Assembly (NCBI GenBank): GCA_020428115.1
Contig: JAGQNJ010000008.1
Span: 1 to 19,988, forward strand
DNA length: 19,988 nucleotides
Direction of reading: 5' to 3'
Origin: Candidatus Saccharimonadota bacterium
GTDB taxonomy: Bacteria; Patescibacteriota; Saccharimonadia; Saccharimonadales; JAGQNJ01
Shown here in pieces: positions 8,060 to 16,072 of this stretch. The position numbers were made by a program, and so were the translations under genes. Each line of letters opens with the position of its first letter. Position 1 is the stretch's first letter. The notes beneath the pieces are model-generated. The model searched no databases. It saw only the letters and a program-made list of their open reading frames with translations, and had not been told where the DNA came from.

Positions 8060-9133
8060 ATGGCCGACAAAACTACACTAAGAATCGAACCTCTACTTGA
8101 TGAGGTGATCAAAAAGAAAGCCTCAGACTTACATTTGCAGGTTGGCTTGGCGCCTATTTTGCGCGTCGATGGAAAGCTTGTACCTGTTGCAGGCACCGAG
8201 CCGCTAACTGAAGAAGCGGTTGAGGCACTGATATTTGCGATATTGGACGAAGATCAGAAGCAAATACTGCTTAAGGACAAAGAGTTCGACTTTAGTTTTG
8301 CCTACGGTGATCTCGGTCGGTTTCGTGTCAACGCGTTTCATGAACGAGGTAATTTAGCGGCAGCTTTGCGATTGATTCCAAACGAAATACTGAGTGTTGA
8401 ACAGCTTGGTCTGCCCGCAACAGTAAATAAATTCGCAGAGTATCCACGGGGTCTCGTACTGGTTACAGGACCAACCGGATCAGGTAAATCAACTACGCTC
8501 GCAGGGCTTATCAACAAGATTAACCTCGAGCGAGCAGAACACATTATCACCATCGAAGATCCAATTGAATTCACGCACAAATCCAAAAAATCAGTCATTG
8601 TCCAGCGTGAGGTTCACTACGACACCTACTCATTCTCGGCAGCTTTGCGAAGCAGTTTGCGTGAAGATCCTGACGTAGTACTCATTGGAGAAATGCGCGA
8701 CCTAGAAACCATTGCAGCGGCGATCACCATTGCCGAAACAGGACACTTGGTGTTCGCAACACTTCACACCACCTCCGCATCACAGAGTATTGATCGTATG
8801 ATCGATGTATTTCCACCACATCAGCAGCCACAGATTCGTGCACAGTTGGCCAACATTTTGATGGCAATATGTTCACAGCGACTTATCCCGGCTATTGGCG
8901 GGGGGCGCATTGCCGCGGCAGAAATATTGATCGCAACACCTGCTGTTCGCAATATTATTCGTGAAGGCAAGAGCCATCAGCTGGAAGCTGTGATACAGAC
9001 TGGCGCAGAGTTTGGCATGCAGTCTATGGACAAGACTCTAGTTGGGCTTGTTCAAAAGGGTGCAATAACTTATGACGAAGCGCGCAACTATGCTGTTGAT
9101 ATCGAAGAGCTTGATAGAATGATGCGGAGTTAA
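8060..9133 (+). CDS. pilT: Type IV pilus retraction ATPase PilT
   Basis: A 357-residue ATPase that depolymerises the pilus, giving twitching and pulling force. The start is ATG 8060, preceded by a strong AGGAGGAG at 8045-8052; the frame extends upstream to TTG 8024 inside pilB but without such a site. Motifs: Walker A GPTGSGKSTT (137-146, Lys143), Asp box IEDPIEF with Glu166, Walker B DPDVVLIGEMRD (203-214), then the PilT-typical TGHLVFATLHTTSA and IDRMIDVFPPHQQ. The C-terminal PAVRNIIREGK matches the AIRNLIRE signature specific to PilT and needed for retraction. The N-terminal PAS-like domain (about 1-100, ASDLHLQVG) is also typical. Its presence implies that the pilus is retractile. Confidence 0.96.
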   Translation: MADKTTLRIEPLLDEVIKKKASDLHLQVGLAPILRVDGKLVPVAGTEPLTEEAVEALIFAILDEDQKQILLKDKEFDFSFAYGDLGRFRVNAFHERGNLAAALRLIPNEILSVEQLGLPATVNKFAEYPRGLVLVTGPTGSGKSTTLAGLINKINLERAEHIITIEDPIEFTHKSKKSVIVQREVHYDTYSFSAALRSSLREDPDVVLIGEMRDLETIAAAITIAETGHLVFATLHTTSASQSIDRMIDVFPPHQQPQIRAQLANILMAICSQRLIPAIGGGRIAAAEILIATPAVRNIIREGKSHQLEAVIQTGAEFGMQSMDKTLVGLVQKGAITYDEARNYAVDIEELDRMMRS

Positions 9134-9148
9134 GGTAGGAGCCCCAGG

Positions 9149-10366
9149 GTGTTAACATTTAAGTATACGGCTAGAGATCCTTCGACAGGTAAGAAAGTTA
9201 CCTCTCAGCTTGAGGCCGAGAATGAACAAGCGGCCTCCAAGCTGATAAGCAAAGAAGGGCTAACCCCAATAGAAATAACAGCCAAACAAACCTCGTCTAA
9301 AGGGCTAGGTCGGTTTTTGCATCGTATAAAGGCCAAAGATAAGGTTTTGTTTTCCCGTCAGCTAGCTACCCTCATTAACGCTGGATTACCTCTGGTGCAG
9401 AGTTTGCGCAATGTGGTACATCAGACACCAAACAAGAAGTTCCAGGTTATTATCAATGCAGTTATTGCTGACGTTGAGGCGGGGACATCGTTTTCAGCTG
9501 CACTGGCTCGTCATCCAGAGGCTTTTGATGAGGTATTTGTGAACCTTGTAGCGGCAGGTGAGGCGTCGGGTACTCTCGACAAGGCCTTGGAGCGTATTGC
9601 TAATCAAAAAGAAAAGGATGCTGCAATCATGAGCAAGGTTCGGGGTGCCATGGTATACCCGATTATTGTCATGTTAGTGATGACTGCAGTCGTCATCTTT
9701 ATGGTGGTCAAAGTGTTGCCAGCTGTAGAGGTAGTGTATCAGGATATTCCTGGGGCTGAACTACCAATCGTCACACGGATACTCCTGTGGTTTGCTCATT
9801 TCACAATTCGTTTTTGGTGGCTTGAGCTTATTGTACTGGGCCTGTTTATTGTGTTTACCACGCGCTGGGCGCGGACGCTGGGAGGCAAACGGACTATTGA
9901 TAGCCTCAAGATGCACGCATGGCCTATTGGACCGCTGTTTATGAAGCTGTACATGGCGCGCTTTTCTCGAGTTGGCGCGACTCTTATTGGCAGTGGTGTA
10001 CCACTTATCCAGATGCTGGATATTACTGCCAAGGCGGTAAACAATGTGCACGTTGGAGAGTCTATTACCAAGGCAGCCGAAAAGGTCAAGGGAGGTAAGG
10101 CTCTCTCTGAAGCCCTAAAGGGCGATCCGAATTTCCTTGAGCTTGTGCCAGACATGCTACGCATTGGTGAGCAATCTGGTTCAATCGAACAGATGATGAG
10201 TAAAACAGCCGATTATTATGAAAACGAAGTAGACAACCAGATCCGTGCTATTTCAACGACAATCGAGCCAGTTTTGATGATTCTCATGGGGTTGGTGGCG
10301 ATCCTCATTGTTACCGCCGTGTTGCTACCAGTCTATAGCCTGGTAGGGAGTGATCTATTAAACTGA
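9149..10366 (+). CDS. pilC: Type IV pilus inner-membrane platform protein PilC
   Basis: A 405-residue polytopic protein of the GspF/PilC family, the platform rotated by PilB and PilT. It starts at GTG 9149 with AGGAG at 9137-9141, seven bases away. Two copies of the T2SSF domain are visible: the first contains FSRQLATLINAGLPLVQSL (about residues 67-85), the second the parallel FSRVGATLIGSGVPLIQML (about 271-289). Hydrophobic helices occur at about 170-195, 217-235 and 373-397. The length is normal. It is the last gene of the tightly packed assembly cluster; a 99-base gap with a promoter-like site separates it from the pilin. Confidence 0.95.
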   Translation: MLTFKYTARDPSTGKKVTSQLEAENEQAASKLISKEGLTPIEITAKQTSSKGLGRFLHRIKAKDKVLFSRQLATLINAGLPLVQSLRNVVHQTPNKKFQVIINAVIADVEAGTSFSAALARHPEAFDEVFVNLVAAGEASGTLDKALERIANQKEKDAAIMSKVRGAMVYPIIVMLVMTAVVIFMVVKVLPAVEVVYQDIPGAELPIVTRILLWFAHFTIRFWWLELIVLGLFIVFTTRWARTLGGKRTIDSLKMHAWPIGPLFMKLYMARFSRVGATLIGSGVPLIQMLDITAKAVNNVHVGESITKAAEKVKGGKALSEALKGDPNFLELVPDMLRIGEQSGSIEQMMSKTADYYENEVDNQIRAISTTIEPVLMILMGLVAILIVTAVLLPVYSLVGSDLLN

Positions 10367-10431
10367 TGATACCAGTGGATAAACACTTGCATTTTTGTCG
10401 TGTAAACACTACTATTCAAGCATAAGCATAA

Positions 10432-10437
10432 TATAAT
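10432..10437 (+). promoter_or_regulatory. -10 element before the pilin gene
   Basis: A perfect TATAAT hexamer lies 28 bases before the pilin ATG, predicting a start near 10444 and a short leader with the strong AGGGGGAA ribosome site (10450-10457). No clear -35 is seen at 17 bp. A separate promoter fits the need to make the pilin in larger amounts than the machine. Confidence 0.5.
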
Positions 10438-10465
10438 GGCACCAGTATAAGGGGGAATAATCATA

Positions 10466-10933
10466 ATGCAAACTCTAAAGAAACGAACACAAGGCTTCAC
10501 CATCATCGAAGTCATGATCGTCTTGGTGATCGCCGCTGTCATCTTGCTCATCGTCTTCTTGGCTATACCAGCCTTGCAGCGTAACTCACGTAACACACAG
10601 CGCAAGGATGATGCCGCACGGGTGGTCACGCTGTACCGAGAGTACTTGGGCAACAATCCAACCACTCCGCCAACCAATACCTCAACATTCGTATCGAACG
10701 TTATCGGTGGGGAGAATCTCGCAATCTATGAGAAAAATAGCGAAGTTACGTTTAGTCCAAGCTCGCCAAATACCTCAAGCCAGACGGCGTTGCACGTACG
10801 ATCGGGCTTTAAGTGTGCAGAAGATGACTCAACTAGTGCGACCGACTGGCAGCCAGGTTCGGGCAAGCAGTTTATCGTAGTTGTGTGGCTCGAGACAGCC
10901 ACAGGCCGAACTCCGTTTTGTGTAGAAGGCTAG
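10466..10933 (+). CDS. Type IV prepilin (probable major pilin)
   Basis: A 155-residue prepilin with a class III signal: basic leader MQTLKKRTQG, cleavage after Gly10, then FTIIEVMIVLVIAAVILLIV with the conserved Glu at mature position 5. The hydrophobic alpha-1 helix continues into RNTQRKDDAARVVTLYREYL, as in pilins and pseudopilins. Two cysteines near the C-terminus (KCAEDD and FCVEG) may form the D-region disulfide loop. It is the smallest complete pilin of the set, has the strongest ribosome site and its own -10, and directly precedes pilD. I therefore judge it the most likely major pilin, but expression data would be needed to be sure. Confidence 0.9.
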   Translation: MQTLKKRTQGFTIIEVMIVLVIAAVILLIVFLAIPALQRNSRNTQRKDDAARVVTLYREYLGNNPTTPPTNTSTFVSNVIGGENLAIYEKNSEVTFSPSSPNTSSQTALHVRSGFKCAEDDSTSATDWQPGSGKQFIVVVWLETATGRTPFCVEG

Positions 10934-10944
10934 CCTAAGCTACA

Positions 10945-11784
10945 ATGACGAGCATGATACTTGTTGCACTCGTGTTGGTCGGCCTCTGTTTGGGCAGCTT
11001 CGTAAATGCACTGGTCTGGCGAACGCACCAGCAATCTACTGCCAAAACAAATAAAAAGCGGCGAGAGTTCTCAATATCCCGCGGTCGCTCTATGTGTCCA
11101 CACTGCAAGCACTCTTTGGCAGCGCGTGATCTAGTACCCGTGCTTAGCTGGCTTGAACTACGAGGCCGTTGCCGCTATTGCAACAAGTCGATTAGTTGGC
11201 AATACCCAGTCGTCGAGCTTAGCATGGCTGTTTTGTACTGTGTTTCGTATCTGTATTGGCCGTATGAGTTTGGCTGGGTTGGGGCCCTGCAGTTTATCGT
11301 GTGGCTTGGCATACTCGTGCTGCTTATGGCCCTCTTTGTGTATGATTTGCACTGGATGCTATTGCCAAACAGCCTCGTATACACACTGCTCGGTCTCGTC
11401 GGACTCCAGACGATTATCGGTCTAGCTAGCGGGGTTCCCGATGTTTGGTTCGTGCTTAACCTAATACTGGGTAGTATTGCACTCGGTGGAGTATTTTGGC
11501 TTCTGTTCCAAGTATCAGGTGGTGCATGGATAGGGGGTGGTGACGTGCGGCTCGGGTTTGCTATTGGTTTGTTGGCAGGTAGTCTTATTAATAGCGTACT
11601 ACTTCTGTTTATTGCATCTTTGCTGGGTACTGTTGTGTCACTGCCACTGATACTGCAGGGTAAAAAGGCCTCACACAAGGTGCCTTTTGGGCCATTTTTG
11701 ATAACCGCGACAGTAATTGTCTATCTGTTTGGGGCGAGCATTAATAGCTGGTACCAAGGTCTACTCTTTGTTGCTGTTTTCTAG
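10945..11784 (+). CDS. pilD: Prepilin peptidase / N-methyltransferase PilD
   Basis: A polytopic aspartic protease of the inner membrane that cleaves the prepilin leader after Gly and normally methylates the new N-terminus. The N-terminal domain carries two CxxC pairs (Cys48/51 and Cys73/76, numbered from the second Met) that bind zinc in the bifunctional form. The protease aspartates are in YDLHWMLLPN (Asp131) and GGGDVRLG (Asp197), the GxGD-type site. Seven or eight hydrophobic helices cover most of the protein. Length is 279 residues from ATG 10945 or 276 from ATG 10954. No ribosome site precedes either. A TACAAT hexamer covers the first ATG and would place a transcript start at about 10953, next to the second, so the real start may be 10954. 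It lies 11 bases after the pilin and serves all prepilins of this locus. Confidence 0.95.
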   Translation: MTSMILVALVLVGLCLGSFVNALVWRTHQQSTAKTNKKRREFSISRGRSMCPHCKHSLAARDLVPVLSWLELRGRCRYCNKSISWQYPVVELSMAVLYCVSYLYWPYEFGWVGALQFIVWLGILVLLMALFVYDLHWMLLPNSLVYTLLGLVGLQTIIGLASGVPDVWFVLNLILGSIALGGVFWLLFQVSGGAWIGGGDVRLGFAIGLLAGSLINSVLLLFIASLLGTVVSLPLILQGKKASHKVPFGPFLITATVIVYLFGASINSWYQGLLFVAVF

Positions 11785-11804
11785 GGGTCAAGCAAAGACG
11801 CTTA

Positions 11805-11813
11805 TGCTATACT
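11805..11813 (+). promoter_or_regulatory. Extended -10 promoter before the minor pilin operon
   Basis: TGC followed by TATACT forms an extended -10 with its last base at 11813. The expected start, seven to eight bases on, falls at 11820-11821, which is the A of the start codon, so the mRNA would be leaderless. No ribosome site is visible before that ATG. No strong -35 is seen. Confidence 0.5.
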
Positions 11814-11820
11814 ACAATGT

Positions 11821-12738
11821 ATGAGCAAGCCCTTGCGCAAACAGTTGGTACAAGGGATACCGCGCCGTCATAGTGCGACAGGGGGGTATACCATTATCGA
11901 AGTCATGATTTTCTTGGCTGTCACCGGTGTTTTACTCGTATCTGCGCTGTATGTTTTTAGTGGTCGCCAGGGTAGAACGCAGTTTACCCAAGGTGTTCAG
12001 GAAGCAAGTTCCAAGATTCGAGATGTCATGAACGAGGTGTCGAGTGGGTACTTTCAAAGCAATGGCGACTTTACATGCCAGGCGAGTGCTAGCGGCCCGA
12101 CCTTTCCTAGTGGTCAGCAGACCAATTTGGGACAAAACACGGATTGTATTTTCATAGGTAAGATTGTTCAGCTTGGCCCCCTGCAGGATGCGTGTGATGC
12201 ATCTGGCCAAAATTTGAGCAATTGTAATGACTATACAGTGTTTACTATTGTGGGTCTCAGGCAGACGACAACAGTAAATGGTAAACAAGAAGTCACCAGT
12301 CTCGCAGCGGCCAAGCCGGTTTTGCCACATACCAATCCAAATCTTAGTTATACCAATGAACTTCCTTGGCAAATACACGCAACCTCTATGTGGGCTGTAT
12401 ACGACGATACTGTCACCCCGATTGGTGCATTCGGCTTTGTCACTACATTCCCAGGTGCGGGTGGCAACGATGATCTTGTTTCGGGTTCCCAGAGTTTTGA
12501 TCTTATTACAGTAGCCAATACGAGTTTGGGCGAGAGTAACGACACCATTGCGAGCCGTGTTTCCGACGCAGCAACTTTTAATGATACGCTTCGAAGTCCA
12601 AATCAGGTGATTATCTGTCTTGAGAGCGGGACGACAAGTCCAGCCCGGCCGGCCGCAATAACCATTGGTGGTAGTGGTCGTCAGCTTAGTACTGAAACGT
12701 TCTTTGATGCTGCAGTGCCAGAGGTCTGCAACTCATGA
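11821..12738 (+). CDS. Large prepilin-like minor pilin
   Basis: A 305-residue protein with a long basic leader (MSKPLRKQLVQGIPRRHSATGG, quoted here only for its charge and final GG) cleaved after Gly22, then YTIIEVMIFLAVTGVLLVSA with Glu at mature position 5. The alpha-1 helix continues into FTQGVQEASSKIRDVMNEV. The large C-terminal domain is beta-rich, with six cysteines that could pair outside the cell. It is twice the size of the probable major pilin, as expected for a minor pilin or GspJ-like subunit that sits at the fibre tip. Its stop overlaps the next pilin start (ATGA), so these genes are co-translated. Its own promoter lies just upstream and predicts a leaderless transcript. Confidence 0.85.
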   Translation: MSKPLRKQLVQGIPRRHSATGGYTIIEVMIFLAVTGVLLVSALYVFSGRQGRTQFTQGVQEASSKIRDVMNEVSSGYFQSNGDFTCQASASGPTFPSGQQTNLGQNTDCIFIGKIVQLGPLQDACDASGQNLSNCNDYTVFTIVGLRQTTTVNGKQEVTSLAAAKPVLPHTNPNLSYTNELPWQIHATSMWAVYDDTVTPIGAFGFVTTFPGAGGNDDLVSGSQSFDLITVANTSLGESNDTIASRVSDAATFNDTLRSPNQVIICLESGTTSPARPAAITIGGSGRQLSTETFFDAAVPEVCNS

Positions 12739-13226
12739 AGCGTACACGACTTACCCAAGTAGGGGATACCATCATCGAAGTCATGATCGCTGTTGCTGTA
12801 CTAGGCACTGTTATTGGTGGCGTCTACAGTGTAGCATCACGAAGTTTGCGCAGTGCACGTCAGTCGCAAGAACGAAGTGAGGCGCTCAAATATACAGAAA
12901 GTCAAATTGAGCAGCTCAAAAAACTTGCTATAGATAATCCTGCAGTTTTCAATGCCAACAGGGTTTTTTGTATAGATGGTACGACTGTTGTGCAGTTTGG
13001 CGAGACGTCTATCCCGCCTCTAGCTGATGATGATTTTGGTGTATACCCAGATGGCGGTCAAGCGGGAGGCAGCTGCATCAAAGATGGCCTCTATCATGTT
13101 GCGATACAGGCAACACCAACTGGAGGCGGCAATGGTAATGGTGCATTCTTCACAGTTGTAACACGCTGGGATAGATTTGGTGGTGGCCGAGACGAAGTTA
13201 AGATGCTCTACAGGATGTACGAATGA
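12735..13226 (+). CDS. Minor prepilin-like protein (GspI/PilV-like)
   Basis: A 163-residue prepilin-like protein: leader MKRTRLTQVG, cleavage after Gly10, then DTIIEVMIAVAVLGTVIGGV with Glu at mature position 5. An Asp rather than Phe at mature position 1 is unusual. The helix SARQSQERSEALKYTESQIEQLKKLA after the membrane segment is typical of the GspI/PilV type, where the protein helps nucleate a tip complex. Both ends overlap neighbours by the ATGA arrangement, so it is part of a coupled minor-pilin operon. The assignment to a particular minor pilin is by style and order only. Confidence 0.85.
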   Translation: MKRTRLTQVGDTIIEVMIAVAVLGTVIGGVYSVASRSLRSARQSQERSEALKYTESQIEQLKKLAIDNPAVFNANRVFCIDGTTVVQFGETSIPPLADDDFGVYPDGGQAGGSCIKDGLYHVAIQATPTGGGNGNGAFFTVVTRWDRFGGGRDEVKMLYRMYE

Positions 13227-13909
13227 ACAAGCGCAGTAATCAAGCAGGATTTACTATTGTTGAACTCATGATTGCCACGGCAATATTTGCAGTTATTCTA
13301 TTGGGCGCTACGACTGCAGTTGTACAGATAGGACGACTCTATTACAAGGGAATCATCAGCGCACGCACTCAACAAGCAGCTCGAAGTATTATGGATGAGA
13401 TTTCGCGACCTGTGCAATTTGCAGGCAAAGATATTACGTCCTCCCAGACAAGTCAGGTTTTTTCGACCAGTAACGGGCAAGACATAACTGTAAATAGTTT
13501 CTGCATTGGAGACCAGCGCTACAGTTACTCGCTGAATAAGCAAGTATTCGATGGTCAGCAACCAGGAACTTACGATAATACAACCAATCGTCTCCGTCAT
13601 GGCCTCTGGAAAGACACGACCGTGCCAGGGGATTGTACTCCCTGCAACCTGAGCGAAGAAACGCCGTGTGGCCAAGGTCGTGAGTTGCTCGATCAATATA
13701 TGCGTCTTAAGACACTGACCATCACAAATAATAGTCCACTGTACGGTATCGATTTGGCGGTTTTGTATGGAGATAACGATCTCATTGAGTTTACCCAAAA
13801 TGAGGAAGGCAACATGCAAGGGCCGATTCGTTGCAAGGGCGCAATAACCGGTGCACAGTGGTGCGCACTGTCACAATTAAGCACTGACATAGTAAAACGT
13901 ATACAGTAA
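13223..13909 (+). CDS. Minor prepilin-like protein (GspJ/PilW-like)
   Basis: A 228-residue prepilin-like protein with leader MNKRSNQAG, cleavage after Gly9, then FTIVELMIATAIFAVILLGA with Glu at mature position 5. The segment after the membrane helix, ARTQQAARSIMDEISRPVQF, is the pattern commonly seen in PilW/GspJ minor pilins. Cysteines in CTPCNLSEETPC and RCKGAITGAQWC suggest disulfide-stabilised loops in the exposed domain. It overlaps the previous gene (ATGA) and is followed after 17 bases by the PilX-like gene, matching the common minor-pilin order PilV-PilW-PilX. Confidence 0.85.
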   Translation: MNKRSNQAGFTIVELMIATAIFAVILLGATTAVVQIGRLYYKGIISARTQQAARSIMDEISRPVQFAGKDITSSQTSQVFSTSNGQDITVNSFCIGDQRYSYSLNKQVFDGQQPGTYDNTTNRLRHGLWKDTTVPGDCTPCNLSEETPCGQGRELLDQYMRLKTLTITNNSPLYGIDLAVLYGDNDLIEFTQNEEGNMQGPIRCKGAITGAQWCALSQLSTDIVKRIQ

Positions 13910-13926
13910 AGTAAGGGCAGCATTAT

Positions 13927-15075
13927 ATGAAACGCATTGGAACAAACCAAAAGGGATTCGCCTCAACGATTATCAGTATTGTTATCATTGCGGTTCTCTC
14001 ACTCATTGCCGTTAGTTTCGCACTGCTTATGCGACGTGAACAGCGACAGGCACTTGATCGACAGCTCAATACTCAAGCGTTTTACGCAGCAGAAACAGGA
14101 GTAAATGATGCGATCAATGCAATTACTAAGGCGGGTTTTACGAATGATATAACTGATTGTCGTAATACCCAGCAGATTAGCCCGGGAGGTCAGGGTAGTG
14201 GTAGTAATACGCTTGATACAACTTCTGGCATTGAATACACCTGCGTTCTTGTTGACCAATCACCAGGCACTCTCGAATATGCAGGTTTGAATACCAATAG
14301 CTCCAAAATTATCCGCTTACAAGCAGCTGGTGGGGTGCCCATTACATCAGTTAAAATAAGCTGGCAGGACAGTGATTACAACGCTTCTAGTGGTACGCAC
14401 ACTGCATTCGCCGAAAACAACGACAGTTATTTTTTGCCACAGAGCCAATACATGCAAGATAACCCCACGCTGTTCCCAGCCAATGGCGGCTCAATTGTTC
14501 GAGCCACACTCATGCCTGTTCCCGGTGGAGCATCTCGGGATACCCTGATCAATATGGCGCAAACAGTATTCTTGTATCCTCGGCCGGGTAATGCGGGTCA
14601 AATTGGCACGCAGAATTATCAAACAGGTGGTGCTGATGGCAATGGTGCATTCGTAAACGGTAACTGTAATGTGGCCAATGTTGGTGGTGACTACCCTAAA
14701 CAATGCAACGCAGAGATAACCAACATTTCAGGTGCGAACATCTTTTATTTGCGTCTCAAGCCTGTATACAACAATGCTGACGTTACCATCACTGCTTTTA
14801 GTAACGGCCAGCCGGTTGAGCTGGTTGGTGAACAGGCTATGATTGATTCTACGGGTAAGGCAAACGATGTATTGCGGCGCATACAAGTGCGTGTGCCACT
14901 AAGAACATCGTACTTTATGCCCGAATTTGCAATAGAATCCCTGGGTACCTGGTGCAAAAGACTCGCGGTTTATCCGTCAAATGATCCCGCACTAGGTGCG
15001 GATGTTGTAGCCTTACCAGGTAATGTCGACTACGATGGAAATCGTAGCAATCCAGTTGAATGTACCCCTAACTAG
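13927..15075 (+). CDS. PilX/GspK-like pilus assembly protein
   Basis: A 382-residue protein with leader MKRIGTNQKG and a hydrophobic segment FASTIISIVIIAVLSLIAVS. There is Ile instead of Glu at mature position 5, as in PilX/GspK-type tip subunits. The following QALDRQLNTQAFYAAETGVNDA is the hallmark of the PilX N-terminal region. The large exposed domain (about residues 50-382) is Asn/Gly/Thr-rich with a few cysteines. It is the last gene of the pilin operon; its TAG overlaps the xerC-like stop codon on the other strand. In other bacteria the subunit lacking Glu5 caps the tip complex, and I infer the same here. Confidence 0.85.
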   Translation: MKRIGTNQKGFASTIISIVIIAVLSLIAVSFALLMRREQRQALDRQLNTQAFYAAETGVNDAINAITKAGFTNDITDCRNTQQISPGGQGSGSNTLDTTSGIEYTCVLVDQSPGTLEYAGLNTNSSKIIRLQAAGGVPITSVKISWQDSDYNASSGTHTAFAENNDSYFLPQSQYMQDNPTLFPANGGSIVRATLMPVPGGASRDTLINMAQTVFLYPRPGNAGQIGTQNYQTGGADGNGAFVNGNCNVANVGGDYPKQCNAEITNISGANIFYLRLKPVYNNADVTITAFSNGQPVELVGEQAMIDSTGKANDVLRRIQVRVPLRTSYFMPEFAIESLGTWCKRLAVYPSNDPALGADVVALPGNVDYDGNRSNPVECTPN

Positions 15076-15988
15076 CTGCTTTTTTGTTGTGGAACTTCTC
15101 GTGCACGTTTTTTAAGTGTGGGTCAGTTACATGCGTGTAAATCTGAGTCGTGGCAATATTACTATGCCCAAGCATAGCCTGCACGCTGCGTAGATCCGCA
15201 CCGTTCATGAGTAGATCTGTTGCAAAGGAATGTCGCAGGGTATGAGGTGAAACATGCTTGGTGATACCCGCTAGCTTTGCGTAGCGTGCCACCATGCGTT
15301 GAACGCTACGAGGAGTTAGGCGCTTGTAATTACCGCTTGTCGTTGCTGTGCCTTTGCCGCCATAGCTAACGAAGAGGGGGGTTAGCGTGTCAGTTCGCTT
15401 TTCGAGATAGCGCTGAACCCAGTCACTGGCCTCGTCACTAATAAAAATTGGCCGGTCTTTTTGGCCTTTTCCGCGCACCATGAATTCTTTACGCTTGAGA
15501 TTGATATGGTCACGATTGAGGTTGGTAAGCTCCGAAACACGCAGCCCACTACTAAAAAGGAGTTCCAGAATCGCACGATCACGCAGCCCACTAACAGAGG
15601 TAATATTTGCTTGAGCAAATAATGTGTGCAATTCTTCAGGTGTCAAAAAGGTTACCTGCTTGCGACGTGTGCGAGCTAGCTCAACCTTGTCGGCAGCCAG
15701 GGCAGGGATGTTGCGCTTCGCACAGTATTTGAGGAAGCTGCGCAGGGCGATCAAATGATAATTTTGTGTGGTTTTATCGAGCTCATCACTCGTGTTGGTG
15801 CCGAGCCGATTAAGCCACATGCGCCACTTGCGTATTAGTTCTGCGTCAATATCGTCAACTTTGATGTCGCCAGCATAGTCAATGAGGCGAGTAAGGTAGT
15901 GATCATAGTTCCGGATTGTTTTCATGGATCGATTTTGCTCGATCTCAAGATACTCCAAAAAATCTGTTTTTGCTGCATTAAACCGCAT
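15068..15988 (-). CDS. Tyrosine recombinase of the XerC/XerD family
   Basis: A 306-residue site-specific recombinase. The N-terminal SAM-like core-binding domain covers about residues 1-90. The catalytic domain carries the complete set Arg150 (SGLRVSEL), Lys174 (RGKGQKDR), His249 and Arg252 (HTLRHSF), His275 (LGHSN) and the nucleophile Tyr284 (TQIYTH). Length and the C-terminal LGHSNIATTQIYTHV fit XerC/XerD, which resolve chromosome dimers at dif. I see no integrase-type attachment sites or phage genes nearby, so a housekeeping role is more likely than a mobile element, but XerC and XerD cannot be told apart here. It is convergent with the pilin operon, and its own extended -10 predicts a leaderless mRNA. 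Confidence 0.93.
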   Translation of the reverse strand: MRFNAAKTDFLEYLEIEQNRSMKTIRNYDHYLTRLIDYAGDIKVDDIDAELIRKWRMWLNRLGTNTSDELDKTTQNYHLIALRSFLKYCAKRNIPALAADKVELARTRRKQVTFLTPEELHTLFAQANITSVSGLRDRAILELLFSSGLRVSELTNLNRDHINLKRKEFMVRGKGQKDRPIFISDEASDWVQRYLEKRTDTLTPLFVSYGGKGTATTSGNYKRLTPRSVQRMVARYAKLAGITKHVSPHTLRHSFATDLLMNGADLRSVQAMLGHSNIATTQIYTHVTDPHLKNVHEKFHNKKAAS

Positions 15989-15994
15989 ATGTTC

Positions 15995-16003
15995 ATTGTA
16001 GCA
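15995..16003 (-). promoter_or_regulatory. Extended -10 promoter of the xerC-like gene
   Basis: On the - strand TGC followed by TACAAT ends at plus-strand base 15995. Seven bases further on is 15988, the A of the recombinase ATG, so the predicted mRNA has no leader. No ribosome site is visible before that ATG. The -35 is weak. Confidence 0.55.
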
Positions 16004-16026
16004 TTAGACCACACATCTAATGTGCT

Positions 16027-16054
16027 TTGAACGTGCGTCCCTATCTGTTACAAT
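16027..16054 (+). promoter_or_regulatory. Promoter of ndk
   Basis: TTGAAC (16027-16032) and TACAAT (16049-16054) are separated by 16 bp, and TGT before the -10 makes it extended. The predicted start is near 16061, leaving a leader of about 12 nt that contains the CAGGAG ribosome site. It is divergent from the xerC-like promoter; the two -10 elements lie about 45 bp apart. Confidence 0.65.
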
Positions 16055-16072
16055 GCCGTGCAGGAGACATAC

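Noticed and set aside
10374..10395. Possible terminator after pilC
   Set aside because: The AGTG/CACT stem has only four pairs and the T-run starts several bases later; too weak to call.
15068..15988. Recombinase as a sign of an integrated mobile element
   Set aside because: No phage, transposon or plasmid genes, no direct repeats at tRNA ends, and base use like its neighbours; a XerC/D housekeeping role is simpler.
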